The position numbers and the translations under genes are program-made. From Candidatus Alistipes merdigallinarum (lineage in GTDB: Bacteria > Bacteroidota > Bacteroidia > Bacteroidales > Rikenellaceae), in NCBI GenBank assembly GCA_019119305.1, contig DWXH01000019.1:214096-278095 (forward strand): a DNA stretch of 64,000 bases. Reading direction: 5' to 3'. Positions 9,512-19,583 of the stretch are shown in pieces (positions within the stretch are counted from its first letter, which is position 1; every line of letters starts with the position of its first letter). The notes beneath the pieces are model-generated. The model was not told the origin of the DNA. It was given only the letters and a program-made list of their open reading frames with translations, and ran no database searches.

Positions 9512-9682
9512 ATGGAAGAAAAAATCTTAAAAGCCCTTCAGGAAAAGGGTGCAATGCGTCCCGGTGATATCGCCACTGCTGCCGGCGTGGAAAAAAGCGA
9601 AGCCGATAAGGTGATCAAAAAATTGGTTAAGGAGGGGAAAATCTACTCCCCGAAACGTTGTTACTATGATGTGCAGAAGTAA
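9512..9682 (+). CDS. Small winged-helix DNA-binding protein
   Basis: 56 residues: MEEKILKALQEKGAMRPG, then a helix-turn-helix (DIATAAGVEKSEADKVIKKL) and a wing ending GKIYSPKRCYY. Tiny stand-alone wHTH proteins of this type are common in anaerobic gut bacteria; their targets are unknown to me. The frame opens earlier (9461), but the upstream part overlaps the TATCTTTG promoter box at 9446-9453, so ATG 9512 is chosen. Its end overlaps the next gene by 17 bases. Confidence 0.75.
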   Translation: MEEKILKALQEKGAMRPGDIATAAGVEKSEADKVIKKLVKEGKIYSPKRCYYDVQK

Positions 9683-10547
9683 CCTCTGGAGGAGGCTCGC
9701 AAGAACGCTTTGTCTGGTTTTTGCCTTTTGGTCTTTCGGGACAGTTTCGGCTCAGGCAAAAAAAGAGGTCCCATTGAATGTGGGCTCTTTTAATATCCGA
9801 TGCAATACCACGGCAGACGGAGAAAACGCATGGCCCAACCGTAAGGATCGTGTCATGGCCTTGATTGCCTTCCATGAATATGACATCATAGGAGTGCAGG
9901 AGGCCCGACCCGAACAGATGGCTGATCTGAAACAGATGACCAAATATGCTTCGGTCGGAGTGGGACGTGATGGAGGACAGGAAGGCGAGTTTTCTGCGAT
10001 TTTCTATCGGACCGATCGGATCCAGCTTTTGGACAGCGGAACATTCTGGTTGTCCGAAACGCCTGAAGTGGTCAGCAAAGGTTGGGATGCATCGCTCAAC
10101 AGAATCTGTACATGGGCCAAAATGAAAGACAAACAGACCAAAAAGGTGTTTTACTTTTTCAATACCCATTTCGATCACATCGGTCCTGTGGCCCGCAGGG
10201 AGTCGGCTCGGTTGCTGTCTGAACGGATTGCGGCGGTGGTCGAGGATTATCCGGTGATGTGTACCGGAGATTTCAATTCGGGTGATGGCAGCGAACCCGT
10301 TGAAATCATGAAAGAACGGCTGAAGGATGCGGAAAAAGTTTCGTTGACGCCGCCTTATGTGCCGGGATGGAGTTTTACACAGTTTGCGGTCGCCGTACCC
10401 AAAAAGTTGATGGAAGAGGGGAAAATCGATTTTCTTTTTGTAAATGATTTTGTCGTCGTGCAAAAGTTCGGTATCTTGACCGATTCGGACGGGCGGAATC
10501 ACCCTTCCGACCATTTCCCTGTCTTTGCCAAGGTCGTATTGCAGTAA
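9666..10547 (+). CDS. Secreted endonuclease/exonuclease/phosphatase-family hydrolase
   Basis: 293 residues. A signal peptide (about residues 1-31, ending VSAQA) precedes an EEP fold: VGSFNIRCNT, IGVQEARPEQ (metal-binding Glu), NTHFDHIG, TGDFNSG and a C-terminal SDHFPVFAKV with the catalytic Asp-His. This family cleaves phosphodiester or phosphomonoester bonds; the substrate could be nucleic acid, an inositol phosphate or a lipid head group and cannot be told from sequence. It overlaps the wHTH gene and is probably co-transcribed with it. Confidence 0.85.
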   Translation: MMCRSNLWRRLARTLCLVFAFWSFGTVSAQAKKEVPLNVGSFNIRCNTTADGENAWPNRKDRVMALIAFHEYDIIGVQEARPEQMADLKQMTKYASVGVGRDGGQEGEFSAIFYRTDRIQLLDSGTFWLSETPEVVSKGWDASLNRICTWAKMKDKQTKKVFYFFNTHFDHIGPVARRESARLLSERIAAVVEDYPVMCTGDFNSGDGSEPVEIMKERLKDAEKVSLTPPYVPGWSFTQFAVAVPKKLMEEGKIDFLFVNDFVVVQKFGILTDSDGRNHPSDHFPVFAKVVLQ

Positions 10548-10641
10548 GGTGGTGAATGGGGGAATCTGAAGAACGGGTGAAAACCAGTCGGTAGCGTGTG
10601 AAACGGGGGGCGTTGGTTTGTCGCTCTTGAAACAACGAAAT

Positions 10642-10684
10642 AAACGGGAAGTCTTTGCCGTGGGGCAGGGACTTCCCGTTTGGT
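10642..10684 (+). terminator. Hairpin terminator after the EEP hydrolase
   Basis: A 12-bp perfect stem (AAACGGGAAGTC with GACTTCCCGTTT) encloses a 16-base loop. The T run after it is short, so it may be a weak terminator or a processing signal. It precedes the YfhO gene by about 60 bases. Confidence 0.6.
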
Positions 10685-10742
10685 TTCGTCAACATTTTTT
10701 CGTTACTTTGCAGACTAATCATTTATATATAGGTTTATCCGC

Positions 10743-13160
10743 ATGGAGTATAAACAGATTCTCAAACAATGGAGCCCGATCGTGGCCGCCTTGGCCCTCT
10801 TCATTGTAATCACTATGCTGTATTTCTCCCCGCAGTTCGAAGGGAAGGTTCTCGCCCAGCACGATATTCTTCAGTATAAGGGAAGTGTCGAGGATATCAT
10901 GCAACACCGGGAAAAGTATGGAGAAGACCCTCAGTGGGAGGGCAATATGTTTAGCGGGATGCCGGCCTATCTGATCAACGTGCAGTATGAGGGTACGATC
11001 ATCAAGACATTGTCCCGGGCATTCTATTTTCTCGGACAACCCGCTTCGCTGATCTTCATCGCGATGGCCATGTTCTTTTTTATGCTGCGGTGCATGCGGT
11101 TCAATCCATGGCTGGCGATCGTGTCTTCGTTGGCATACGGTTTTTCGACCTACTTCTTTATCATCATCGGGGCAGGGCATATCACCAAAATGCTCGCATT
11201 GGCTTTTGCGCCGATGCTGTTTGGAGGAGTGTATTATGCGTTCCGACGAAATATGTGGGTCGGGGCGGCGCTTGCCGGTGTCTTTGCGACGATTCAGATC
11301 GGGGTGAATCATCCGCAGATTACCTACTATTTCCTGTTTATCCTTGCCGCTTTCTGGATTAACGAATTGATACAGGCGATCCGCAATAAGGCGTTGCCTC
11401 ACTTTGCAAAAGTTACCGGTTTGCTTTTGCTGGCAGCCGTTTTGGCTGTCGGAAGCAATGCCGGGATGCTGTACTATATTGACAGCCACTCATCGGAGAC
11501 CATGCGTGGCGGGAGTGAGCTGACTGCCGAAAACGGAGAAAAGCAGGAGGGACTCGATCTGGAATATGCTACGGCATGGAGCTACGGGAAGGGGGAAACG
11601 TTCAATCTGTTGATCCCTAATCTCTACGGAGGTTCATCGCAAGGCGGATTCTCACAGGATGGGGAGGTGGCCCAGATGTTGCGAAATTATCAGGCCGATC
11701 CGTCGCAACTGCCTGCTTATTGGGGCCCGCAGCCGATGACCAGCGGTCCGGTATATATCGGTGCCGTGGCCCTGTTTCTGGCTGTGTTCGCTATGTTCGT
11801 ACTCAAAGGAAGATCGAAATGGTGGATTTTCATTGTATCCCTGCTGGCGATCATGCTTTCGTGGGGGCACAATCTGTTGTGGCTTACCGAATTGTTTTTC
11901 TATCATTTCCCGATGTACAACAAGTTCCGGACCGTGTCGATGATTCTGGTGATCGTAGAGTGGAGCGTACCGTTCCTGATGGCGGTGGTGCTGCAGCGGC
12001 TTTGGTGCGGAGCAATCGATCGTCGGATCGGTTTGAAGGGGTTGAAATACTCCGTAATATTGGTCGGCGGGATCACGTTGCTCTTCCTGCTTTTCGGAGG
12101 AACGCTGTTGTCGTTTACCGGAGTGGGTGAGGACCAACTGCCGCAGGAGGTAACGGCTGCCATGCGGGCGGAGCGGGCCTCCATGATGCGGGCAGATACT
12201 TTCCGTTCTTTAGTGTTTGTTTTGCTTACGGCGGGGATCGTATGGGCTTTTGTCGAGGAGAAATTGAAAAAGACTCCCTTTGTGTTGGCTCTCGGTTTGT
12301 TGGTCGTGATAGATATGGTGCCGGTCAACCTCCGTTACCTGAACAAAGAGGCATTCGTTTCACCCAACCGCGCTGAAATCCGTCCGACATCGGCCGATGC
12401 CCAAATTCTGGCCGATACGACAGGTGAACCCGGATTCCGGGTATTGAACCTTTCGGTCAGCACTTTTAATGATGCGTCGACTTCGTATTTCCACCGTTCG
12501 GTCGGCGGGTATCACGGAGCCAAATTGCACCGTTATCAGGATCTGATCGACAGACATTTGTCGAAAATGAACATGAACGTCTACAACATGCTCAATACGC
12601 GGTATATTATCGTGCCGGATCAGCAGACCGGACAACTACGTGTGGAGATCAATAAAGAGGCTAATGGTGCTGCGTGGTTCGTCGATTCGCTCGAGTGGGT
12701 CGCTACGCCCGACGAAGAGATCGGAGCGTTGGAGACAGCCGATACGAAACGGGTGGCGGTGGTCGATCGCCGTTTTGAGGATGCATTGGAGGGAGTTGTC
12801 CCGGTTGCGGATTCGACGGCATCGATTCGTATGACCGAATATAGGGTCAACATGCAGCGGTACGAATATTCGGCTTCGTCCGAAGGTGTGGCTGTCTTCT
12901 CCGAAATCTACTTCCCGGATGGTTGGACGGCCTATATCGACGGCGAGGAGGCACCCTATTTCCGGGCCGATTATGTGCTCCGGGCGATGAAACTTCCGGC
13001 AGGAACACATACCGTAGAGTTCCGGTTCCGGGCTCCGCATTACGATACTCTGACTGCCGTGACGCGTTGTTGCTCGCTGATTCTGCTGGCAGGATTGGTC
13101 GCTGCGGTCGGTGTTACGGTCGTACGGAACCGCAGAAAAGAGGTTGAAGTGAAGAATTAA
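10743..13160 (+). CDS. YfhO-family integral membrane protein
   Basis: 805 residues with many membrane helices (starting WSPIVAALALFIVITMLYF), a large extracytoplasmic part from about residue 540, and a last helix near residue 780. The region after the helices contains ARLRHGF-like features less clearly than GYHGAKLHRYQDLID, typical of Bacteroidetes YfhO proteins. YfhO proteins are GT-C-like and in Firmicutes help glycosylate teichoic acids; the role in Bacteroidetes is not established. ftsX follows after 12 bases, so the two are likely co-transcribed. Confidence 0.85.
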   Translation: MEYKQILKQWSPIVAALALFIVITMLYFSPQFEGKVLAQHDILQYKGSVEDIMQHREKYGEDPQWEGNMFSGMPAYLINVQYEGTIIKTLSRAFYFLGQPASLIFIAMAMFFFMLRCMRFNPWLAIVSSLAYGFSTYFFIIIGAGHITKMLALAFAPMLFGGVYYAFRRNMWVGAALAGVFATIQIGVNHPQITYYFLFILAAFWINELIQAIRNKALPHFAKVTGLLLLAAVLAVGSNAGMLYYIDSHSSETMRGGSELTAENGEKQEGLDLEYATAWSYGKGETFNLLIPNLYGGSSQGGFSQDGEVAQMLRNYQADPSQLPAYWGPQPMTSGPVYIGAVALFLAVFAMFVLKGRSKWWIFIVSLLAIMLSWGHNLLWLTELFFYHFPMYNKFRTVSMILVIVEWSVPFLMAVVLQRLWCGAIDRRIGLKGLKYSVILVGGITLLFLLFGGTLLSFTGVGEDQLPQEVTAAMRAERASMMRADTFRSLVFVLLTAGIVWAFVEEKLKKTPFVLALGLLVVIDMVPVNLRYLNKEAFVSPNRAEIRPTSADAQILADTTGEPGFRVLNLSVSTFNDASTSYFHRSVGGYHGAKLHRYQDLIDRHLSKMNMNVYNMLNTRYIIVPDQQTGQLRVEINKEANGAAWFVDSLEWVATPDEEIGALETADTKRVAVVDRRFEDALEGVVPVADSTASIRMTEYRVNMQRYEYSASSEGVAVFSEIYFPDGWTAYIDGEEAPYFRADYVLRAMKLPAGTHTVEFRFRAPHYDTLTAVTRCCSLILLAGLVAAVGVTVVRNRRKEVEVKN

Positions 13161-13172
13161 ATCAGGAAGACG

Positions 13173-14048
13173 GTGAACAGTAGCAAGAGAATAAAACGAA
13201 AGGTGCGGAATGCGTATGCCATTTCCACCGTGAGTATAGCATTGGTCCTCTTTTTGTTGGGGGCTGTCGGCTACCTCATCTTGGGGGCACTGAATGCATC
13301 GGACCGGCTCAAGGAGAGTGTCTCGGTCTATGTGATGCTCGATCAAAAAGCCGCTCCGGATACAGTCGCAACGATCGGTAAACAGCTCCAGGCTCTCGAA
13401 TCGGTTAAAGAGGTGCGTTTTATCTCTAAAGATCAGGCGGCACGTGAGTTCCAGGAGTATTTGGGAGCCGATTTTGTCGATTTCCTGCAGGAAAACCCTT
13501 TGCCCGATTCATACGAACTGAATCTGGACGCAACTGCCTCAGACAGACAAAGCCTTGCCCTGCTCGAAAAACAGATTTCGGCTTGGGAGGGGGTCGAAGA
13601 GGTGGTCTACCAGAAAAACGTGATCGATCAGATCTCATCGAATATCAATAAGTTCAATCTCGTGCTGCTGCTGTTCGGAGGTGCCTTGTTGGTGATCTCT
13701 TTGATCCTGCTGAACAACACGATCCGGGTGTCGATTTTTTCGAAACGCTACGTCATAAATACCATGAAACTGGTCGGGGCCACGCGTTGGTTTATTATGA
13801 AGCCCTTTTTGGGAAGCAGCGTTTTGCAGGGGATCTATTCGGGGTTGATCTCGTGGGTCATGTTGGCGGGATTGATTGCCGGCCTGCATGAAGGGTTGCC
13901 CGACGTGCGTTTTGTATCCGAGCAGATGCAGTTGGCAATAATCTTCGGTGCAATGATGATCGGGGGAATTTTGATCTCTTTGATCTTTACGACTTTCGCC
14001 GTCCGGAAATTTTTGAAGATGAAGAGCAGTAAAATTTATTTTTATTAA
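13173..14048 (+). CDS. ftsX: Cell-division ABC-transporter-like permease FtsX
   Basis: 291 residues with the FtsX plan: one N-terminal membrane helix (residues 15-40), a periplasmic domain (45-155) and three further helices (165-190, 220-240, 255-280). Together with FtsE it activates peptidoglycan hydrolases at the division site. The gene starts with GTG. ftsE is not next to it, which is common in Bacteroidetes. Downstream are DUF3098 and uppP, an arrangement seen in related genomes. Confidence 0.88.
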   Translation: MNSSKRIKRKVRNAYAISTVSIALVLFLLGAVGYLILGALNASDRLKESVSVYVMLDQKAAPDTVATIGKQLQALESVKEVRFISKDQAAREFQEYLGADFVDFLQENPLPDSYELNLDATASDRQSLALLEKQISAWEGVEEVVYQKNVIDQISSNINKFNLVLLLFGGALLVISLILLNNTIRVSIFSKRYVINTMKLVGATRWFIMKPFLGSSVLQGIYSGLISWVMLAGLIAGLHEGLPDVRFVSEQMQLAIIFGAMMIGGILISLIFTTFAVRKFLKMKSSKIYFY

Positions 14049-14170
14049 CAGACTGAAACGGGAAGCGGTTGTGAGCGATGCAATTATTTCAGTCGCATAA
14101 CGTTCTGATTAAATAAAAGTCTTTTGTCAAATACGGGGATCCTTGCGGAAAACCGACAATGTGAAAAACG

Positions 14171-14443
14171 ATGAAAAAAGAGAAACAAACTCCGGCGGAG
14201 GTAGAGAAACAGCAACTTCTGCCGCTGACATTCGAAAACTATAAGTTGATGTTGATCGGCTTTGTAATCATTGTGGTCGGATTCATATTGATGACCGGCG
14301 AAGGTAGCGATGACCCCAATGTATTCAACGAAGATATGTTCAGCTTCCGCAGGATCACGTTGGCTCCGATTCTCGTTCTGGGCGGCTTCGCATTCGAAAT
14401 CTATGCGATCATGAAAAAACCGAAAAAAGAGAAGGAGGAGTAA
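14171..14443 (+). CDS. DUF3098 small membrane protein
   Basis: 90 residues with two membrane segments (about 27-47 and 62-80) and charged ends, KKEKQTPAEVEKQ and MKKPKKEKEE. This matches the Bacteroidetes DUF3098 family, nearly always found between ftsX and uppP, suggesting a role in envelope or division biology. No biochemical function is known to me. uppP starts 3 bases after its stop. Confidence 0.82.
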   Translation: MKKEKQTPAEVEKQQLLPLTFENYKLMLIGFVIIVVGFILMTGEGSDDPNVFNEDMFSFRRITLAPILVLGGFAFEIYAIMKKPKKEKEE

Positions 14444-14446
14444 GAA

Positions 14447-15244
14447 ATGGAGATTTTGGAAGCTGTCGTTTTGGGACTGGTTCAGGGATTGACCGAATTC
14501 TTGCCGGTCAGCAGTTCAGGACACTTACAAATATTCAATGCGCTGTTCGGGATTCAAGGGGAAGGAAATTTGACCTTTGCGGTTGCTGTGCATGCTGCAA
14601 CGGTGTGCAGCACGATTGCGGTTTTCCATAAGGAGATTTTTGCACTATTTGCCGGACTTTTCCGGTGGACGTGGAATCCCGAAACCCAATATCTGGCTAA
14701 AATCGCTCTGTCGATGATTCCGGTCGCTATCGTCGGATTCTTTTTTAAGGATCATGTCGAAGCCCTTTTTGCTTCCGGATTGCTTGTCGTGGGCATTTCG
14801 TTGTTGATTACCGCTGCACTTTTGTCCTTTGCCTATTACGCACGGCCACGGCAAAAGAGCGAAATTTCGTTCCGTGACTCCTTCGTGATCGGAATCGCCC
14901 AAGCCTTTGCCGCTATTCTTCCCGGTCTGTCGCGGTCCGGCTCAACGATCGCTACCGGATTGTTGCTCGGAGACAGAAAAGAGGATGTGGCTAAATTCTC
15001 TTTTCTTATGGTGCTGGTCCCTATTCTCGGAGAGGCGTTTCTCGATGCGGTGAAAGGTGGTTTTCATCCGGCTGAAAGCGGCATATCGTTCGCAGCCTTG
15101 ATTGCCGGTTTTATCACGGCATTCGTGTCCGGATTTATCGCCTGCCGATGGATGATCAATATCGTTAAAAAGGGTAAATTGATCTATTTTGCGATCTACT
15201 GTCTGATTGTCGGAGTTGTCTCTGTCGTCTGGTCGCTGTGCTAA
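14447..15244 (+). CDS. uppP: Undecaprenyl-diphosphatase (BacA/UppP)
   Basis: 265 residues, polytopic. Both family signatures are visible: [15 protein letters not shown] near the N terminus and [18 protein letters not shown] in the second half. It recycles undecaprenyl diphosphate for peptidoglycan and other envelope polymers and usually gives bacitracin tolerance. Its stop overlaps the truB start by 7 bases. Confidence 0.95.
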   Translation: MEILEAVVLGLVQGLTEFLPVSSSGHLQIFNALFGIQGEGNLTFAVAVHAATVCSTIAVFHKEIFALFAGLFRWTWNPETQYLAKIALSMIPVAIVGFFFKDHVEALFASGLLVVGISLLITAALLSFAYYARPRQKSEISFRDSFVIGIAQAFAAILPGLSRSGSTIATGLLLGDRKEDVAKFSFLMVLVPILGEAFLDAVKGGFHPAESGISFAALIAGFITAFVSGFIACRWMINIVKKGKLIYFAIYCLIVGVVSVVWSLC

Positions 15245-16038
15245 ATCCGTCTAATTGCTGTCGAGCCTTGAAACAACCGCTATCCGCCCAATCTCCCTTT
15301 GTGGAAGGCTATGTATTACCCGTCGATAAACCGATCGGCTGGACTTCGTCGGATGTCGTCCGAAAAATCAAGGTCCTGTTGCGTCGGTTGGGATACCGAA
15401 AAATCAAGATCGGACATGCCGGTACGCTCGATCCGTTGGCTTCGGGGGTATTGCTTGTCTGTATCGGTCGGGCGACCAAAACGATTGAAAGTTTGCAGGC
15501 AGAACCGAAAGAGTATTTGGCTACTTTCGAATTGGGAGCTACTACACCAAGTTATGATCGGGAGCATCCGATTGACTGTACGTTCCCATACGAACATATT
15601 ACTGAAGAGTTGGTCCGACAAAAGATCGGTGTGATGATTGGGGAGCAGTTACAGTTGCCTCCGACCTATTCCGCGAAGATGATCGACGGGAAACGGGCCT
15701 ACGAATATGCACGACAGGGGGCAGATGTCGAGATGAAACGCGCTCCGATTACTATTTACGGCATGGAGATCGAGTCTTTCAGTCTGCCTCGTCTGACACT
15801 CCGTATCCGATGCAGCAAAGGGACTTATATTCGGTCGATTGCCCGGGATTTAGGGGAGGCATTGGATAGCGGTGCGTTTCTGTATACTTTGTGTAGAACG
15901 AAAAACGGAAACTATACTTTAGAGGATACTTATACGCTCGACCAGGTAGAAGAGGCTTTGTTCCCGAATCAAGAACGAAAAGCTCCCGAACAGAACCTCG
16001 AAAAATCCCATAAGCGCAACATCGATAGATGTTTCTAA
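15238..16038 (+). CDS. truB: tRNA pseudouridine(55) synthase
   Basis: 266 residues. The catalytic motif [14 protein letters not shown] places the nucleophile at Asp65, and [16 protein letters not shown] and [13 protein letters not shown] are typical. It makes pseudouridine 55 in the T-loop of tRNAs. The GTG start lies inside the last codons of uppP, which suggests translational coupling; the family core begins near residue 24, so a shorter form is possible. Confidence 0.95.
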   Translation: MLNPSNCCRALKQPLSAQSPFVEGYVLPVDKPIGWTSSDVVRKIKVLLRRLGYRKIKIGHAGTLDPLASGVLLVCIGRATKTIESLQAEPKEYLATFELGATTPSYDREHPIDCTFPYEHITEELVRQKIGVMIGEQLQLPPTYSAKMIDGKRAYEYARQGADVEMKRAPITIYGMEIESFSLPRLTLRIRCSKGTYIRSIARDLGEALDSGAFLYTLCRTKNGNYTLEDTYTLDQVEEALFPNQERKAPEQNLEKSHKRNIDRCF

Positions 16039-16132
16039 ATAAAAAAAACGTCAAGAGTGAAACAATTCGTATTTTTCGGCGTATAATATATAATTGCTTT
16101 GATTGTTTTTCGACGTTCAATTTTTTATAAAA

Positions 16133-17182
16133 ATGAAATTATCCCAGTATAATTACAACTTTACCGCCAGCATGCTGGCAAAGTATCCTGCTGAAAATAG
16201 AGATGAATCCCGGCTGATGGTACTCAACCGGAAAACCGGTAAGATCGAACACCGTATATTTAAAGATGTGATCGACTATTTCAAAACAGGGGATGTATTC
16301 ATTTTTAACGATACGAAAGTGTTTCCGGCCCGGCTTTATGGAAATAAGGAAAAAACGGGTGCCGAAATTGAAATTTTTCTGTTGAGGGAATTGAACCGTG
16401 ACCTTCGACTGTGGGATGTGTTGGTGGATCCGGCCCGGAAAATCAGAATCGGGAATAAACTCTATTTCGGTGACGATGATCTGCTGGTGGCGGAGGTTAT
16501 CGATAATACGACCTCCCGGGGAAGGACGCTTCGGTTTCTGTTCGATGGCGATTACGATGAATTCAAAGCCACGCTTTTCAAATTGGGGGAGACTCCGCTG
16601 CCTAAATGGATTCGTCCGAAAGTCGAACCGATCGACGACGAGCGCTATCAAACCATTTTTGCCAAGAATGAAGGGGCGGTTGCTGCTCCGACAGCAGGCT
16701 TGCATTTTAGCAAACACCTCCTCAAAAGAATGGAAATAAAAGGGATCGACATGGCTTTTTTGACTCTGCATGTCGGATTGGGAAATTTCAGAACCGTCGA
16801 TGTCGAAGACCTTACCAAACATAAAATGGATTCGGAACAGGTGATTATTCCGCAGCAAACGGCAGATCAGGTCAATGCCGTGAAACGGGCCGGAGGTAAA
16901 GTGTGTGCCGTCGGAACCACCGTGATGCGGTCGATCGAAAGCTCCGTGTCGACGGATGGTTTTTTGAAACCCTTTGACGGATGGACCAACCGGTTCATTT
17001 TCGACCCCTATGAATTCAGTGTGGCAAACTGCATGATAACCAATTTCCATTTACCCTATTCGACCCAGCTGATGATGGTCTCTGCCTTTGCCGGTTACGA
17101 TTTTCTGATGGAAGCCTACGAAGTGGCCCGAGTCGAAAAATATCGTTTCGGGACATACGGAGATGCCATGCTTATTCTCTGA
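16133..17182 (+). CDS. queA: S-adenosylmethionine:tRNA ribosyltransferase-isomerase
   Basis: 349 residues, normal length for QueA. Motifs include the N-terminal [25 protein letters not shown], the AAPTAGLHF loop and the C-terminal [16 protein letters not shown]. It adds the epoxycyclopentane group during queuosine synthesis. An in-frame start at 16103 would add ten residues, but the ATG at 16133 matches the family start (MKLSQYNYN). Confidence 0.95.
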   Translation: MKLSQYNYNFTASMLAKYPAENRDESRLMVLNRKTGKIEHRIFKDVIDYFKTGDVFIFNDTKVFPARLYGNKEKTGAEIEIFLLRELNRDLRLWDVLVDPARKIRIGNKLYFGDDDLLVAEVIDNTTSRGRTLRFLFDGDYDEFKATLFKLGETPLPKWIRPKVEPIDDERYQTIFAKNEGAVAAPTAGLHFSKHLLKRMEIKGIDMAFLTLHVGLGNFRTVDVEDLTKHKMDSEQVIIPQQTADQVNAVKRAGGKVCAVGTTVMRSIESSVSTDGFLKPFDGWTNRFIFDPYEFSVANCMITNFHLPYSTQLMMVSAFAGYDFLMEAYEVARVEKYRFGTYGDAMLIL

Positions 17183-17229
17183 GAATGATCAAAATAAATT
17201 CCAACACTGGAAATCTCGCAAATTTTTAG

Positions 17230-17237
17230 TACCTTTG
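17230..17237 (+). promoter_or_regulatory. -7 promoter box (TACCTTTG) of the GT5/DUF4270 pair
   Basis: A Bacteroidetes -7 element 27 bases before the ATG at 17264. It also argues against the earlier in-frame start at 17237, which overlaps the box. Confidence 0.55.
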
Positions 17238-17263
17238 TGTCAGTTTTTGACGAAAATCCCGTA

Positions 17264-18085
17264 ATGATGAGTAACTGCAAAATCCTTTATGTCTGTCAGG
17301 AGATAGCTCCATATCTTGCTGAAAACGATATGTCCGCATTGTGCAGGGCGCTTTCGCAGGGAATGCAGGAGAAAGGAAACGAAATAAGAACCTTTATGCC
17401 TCGATACGGGCTGATCAATGAACGGAGAAATCAACTGCATGAAGTAATCAGACTTTCGGGAATGAACTTGATCATCGATAATAACGATCATCAACTCATT
17501 ATTAAAGTCGCATCGATTCCTTCTGCTCGGGTTCAGATCTATTTTATCGATAACGAGGATTACTTCCATAGGAAAGCGATCATTAGGGACGAGAACGGAA
17601 ATCTCTTCCCGGATAACGATGAACGTGCAATCTTTTTCGCACGGGGCGTATTGGAAACAGTCAAGAAATTGCGGTGGACACCAGATGTGGTGCATTGCCA
17701 CGGCTGGATGTCTTCGATTGTTCCGGTGTATTTGAGAAACCTGTTTGCCGATGATCCGATCTTTAAAAAGATCAAAATCGTAATGTCTCTCTATGATGAA
17801 GCTTTTGAGGGGGAACTGGATGCCAACTTTAAAACGAAAATACAGGGTGAAGGTGTCCCCAAAAAATATCTTGCTCCTCTTGAACATCCGACATACGAAA
17901 ATTTGGTGAACTTCGTTAGTAACTATGTGGACGGTGTAATCTACGAAACACCGACACCCGATCCTGTGCTGGTGAAATGTTTTGACGAGAAGAAAATCGA
18001 TACCCTCGAATTTCAACCGAAAACGGATACGGCGTATATGGATCGGTATTTGGAGTTTTACAACAAAATACTCGCAAATGAATAG
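17264..18085 (+). CDS. Short glycogen/starch-synthase-like protein (GT5 N-terminal domain)
   Basis: 273 residues. It begins KILYVCQEIAPYLAEND and contains the GT5 N-terminal features GNEIRTFMPRYGLINERRNQ, YFIDNEDYF, ERAIFFARGVLETV and DVVHCHGWMSSIVPVYL. Classical glycogen synthases are about 480 residues with two Rossmann domains; this protein stops after the first, as do its homologues in Bacteroidales that precede a DUF4270 gene. It may be regulatory or need a partner; ADP-glucose transfer is not certain. Its stop overlaps the next gene's start by 8 bases. Confidence 0.82.
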   Translation: MMSNCKILYVCQEIAPYLAENDMSALCRALSQGMQEKGNEIRTFMPRYGLINERRNQLHEVIRLSGMNLIIDNNDHQLIIKVASIPSARVQIYFIDNEDYFHRKAIIRDENGNLFPDNDERAIFFARGVLETVKKLRWTPDVVHCHGWMSSIVPVYLRNLFADDPIFKKIKIVMSLYDEAFEGELDANFKTKIQGEGVPKKYLAPLEHPTYENLVNFVSNYVDGVIYETPTPDPVLVKCFDEKKIDTLEFQPKTDTAYMDRYLEFYNKILANE

Positions 18086-19448
18086 TCTTTTCCGGTATAA
18101 CAAGTCCGTCGCTGTTGTCGCGCTTGTCATTACAGTATTGTTTTCCTGTACAAAAGTCGATAACCAGTTGGGGGAAGACCTCATTCCCGATGACCAAAAG
18201 ATGAAAATTTTCGTCGATACATTGTATGGCGTAAATACCTATCTGACTCAACCGGATTCTTTTGCAACCAGCGGATTGACATACGGCTTTTTGGGTTCTT
18301 GTGTAGATTCAGTATTCGGTAGGACATCAGCCGCATTCTGTTCGCAGTTTATGATGAGCTATTTTAGCTCCGGCGACGAAATGTTCGGAATCGCTCCGGT
18401 ATTGGATTCTCTTGAATTGCGGTTCACTGTTAATGCTTCGGCATTGGGCGATACGACTAAGGTGCAGAAATTCAATGTTTATGAACTGGATAGCCTGCTC
18501 TATTACGATTCGACTTATTATGCGGATTTCAATCCGTTGGATAAAATCAAAGATGAGGTTCTATGTAGTTTTGAATTGACCGGGTTGCCGGATTCGGAAA
18601 TTGCTGTCAAATTCGATTCTCCGAGTGGACTGAAATTCGCTCAACGGTTGATGGATACGACGGGAGGTTGTTATACCGGCGATTCCCTCTTTTTCAACCG
18701 GTTCAAAGGATTCTGTTTTATTCCCGACGAGACTTCGCCGCAGGATGCTGCCGTGTACCGGATTGCTTTTTCGAGTATAGAAATGATCCTTTATACGAGA
18801 AATCATACAGATGAAACGGCTGCCTCTGTAAAGGATACTGTTGAGGTATATTACTCTTTTGACAATACATATTATTATACAGGAAGAGTCAGCTCAATCA
18901 ATCATGACTATTCTCAGACTCAGATACAAAACATCGGCGATACACTTGCTACATCGTCCCCGTTGGAATATGGGTATATCCAATCGTTGGGAGGAGTGGC
19001 AACATTTGTCCGGTTTACGGATGAGTTTGTCGATGAATTGTGTGCAAAAGTGGTTGAACCTTATCATTCGATCGTTATCAATAAGGCCTCATTGTTATGG
19101 CCAGTGAGAACAATCTCTCCCGAAGCTTATGCAATTGCTCCCACAAGGTTAGGTGCATATACCGATTATACACATTTAACCAATATATTGGATTATGATT
19201 ATACTTACGAATCATCAGCCGATGTGACGCTTATGTACGACGGATATCTGAACCGGACCTATGGCCGGTATCCTACGGATCTGTCGATATTTTTACAGGA
19301 ATTGATTCGTGACCCCGAAAATTCACCGAGAACTTTTGTCTTAGGTGTTAGTACCGATCAGATAAGCGAATTCAATCAAGTTGTATTGAAAACGGGTGCA
19401 AGTGATCCTCCATTAAGGGTGGCTCTGACTTATACGTTGATTCGTTGA
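18078..19448 (+). CDS. DUF4270 lipoprotein
   Basis: 456 residues. A signal sequence ends in a lipobox (VLFSC, Cys24), followed by TKVDNQLGEDLIPDDQ, characteristic of Bacteroidetes DUF4270 lipoproteins. The rest is mostly beta-rich and Asp/Ser/Thr-rich, with no catalytic motif I recognise. It should be anchored in the outer or inner membrane facing the periplasm. The frame opens further upstream inside the GT5 gene, but ATG 18078 gives the signal peptide. The coupling with the GT5 gene is conserved in related genomes; its meaning is unknown. Confidence 0.8.
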   Translation: MNSLFRYNKSVAVVALVITVLFSCTKVDNQLGEDLIPDDQKMKIFVDTLYGVNTYLTQPDSFATSGLTYGFLGSCVDSVFGRTSAAFCSQFMMSYFSSGDEMFGIAPVLDSLELRFTVNASALGDTTKVQKFNVYELDSLLYYDSTYYADFNPLDKIKDEVLCSFELTGLPDSEIAVKFDSPSGLKFAQRLMDTTGGCYTGDSLFFNRFKGFCFIPDETSPQDAAVYRIAFSSIEMILYTRNHTDETAASVKDTVEVYYSFDNTYYYTGRVSSINHDYSQTQIQNIGDTLATSSPLEYGYIQSLGGVATFVRFTDEFVDELCAKVVEPYHSIVINKASLLWPVRTISPEAYAIAPTRLGAYTDYTHLTNILDYDYTYESSADVTLMYDGYLNRTYGRYPTDLSIFLQELIRDPENSPRTFVLGVSTDQISEFNQVVLKTGASDPPLRVALTYTLIR

Positions 19449-19467
19449 TAAAGATGAAGAGAAAATA

Positions 19468-19496
19468 AAACCTAAAGTAACTACCTTTAGGTTTTT
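19468..19496 (+). terminator. Terminator after the DUF4270 gene
   Basis: A 10-bp stem (AAACCTAAAG/CTTTAGGTTT) with a 7-base loop and T run, 20 bases past the stop. Confidence 0.8.
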
Positions 19497-19583
19497 GTAT
19501 TTTGAATGTGAAATGTTTGTTTAACAAAGTAGGCAGGATTTACAGGTTCGGAATAATCCTGTTGATAAAATGAATTAGTTTCT

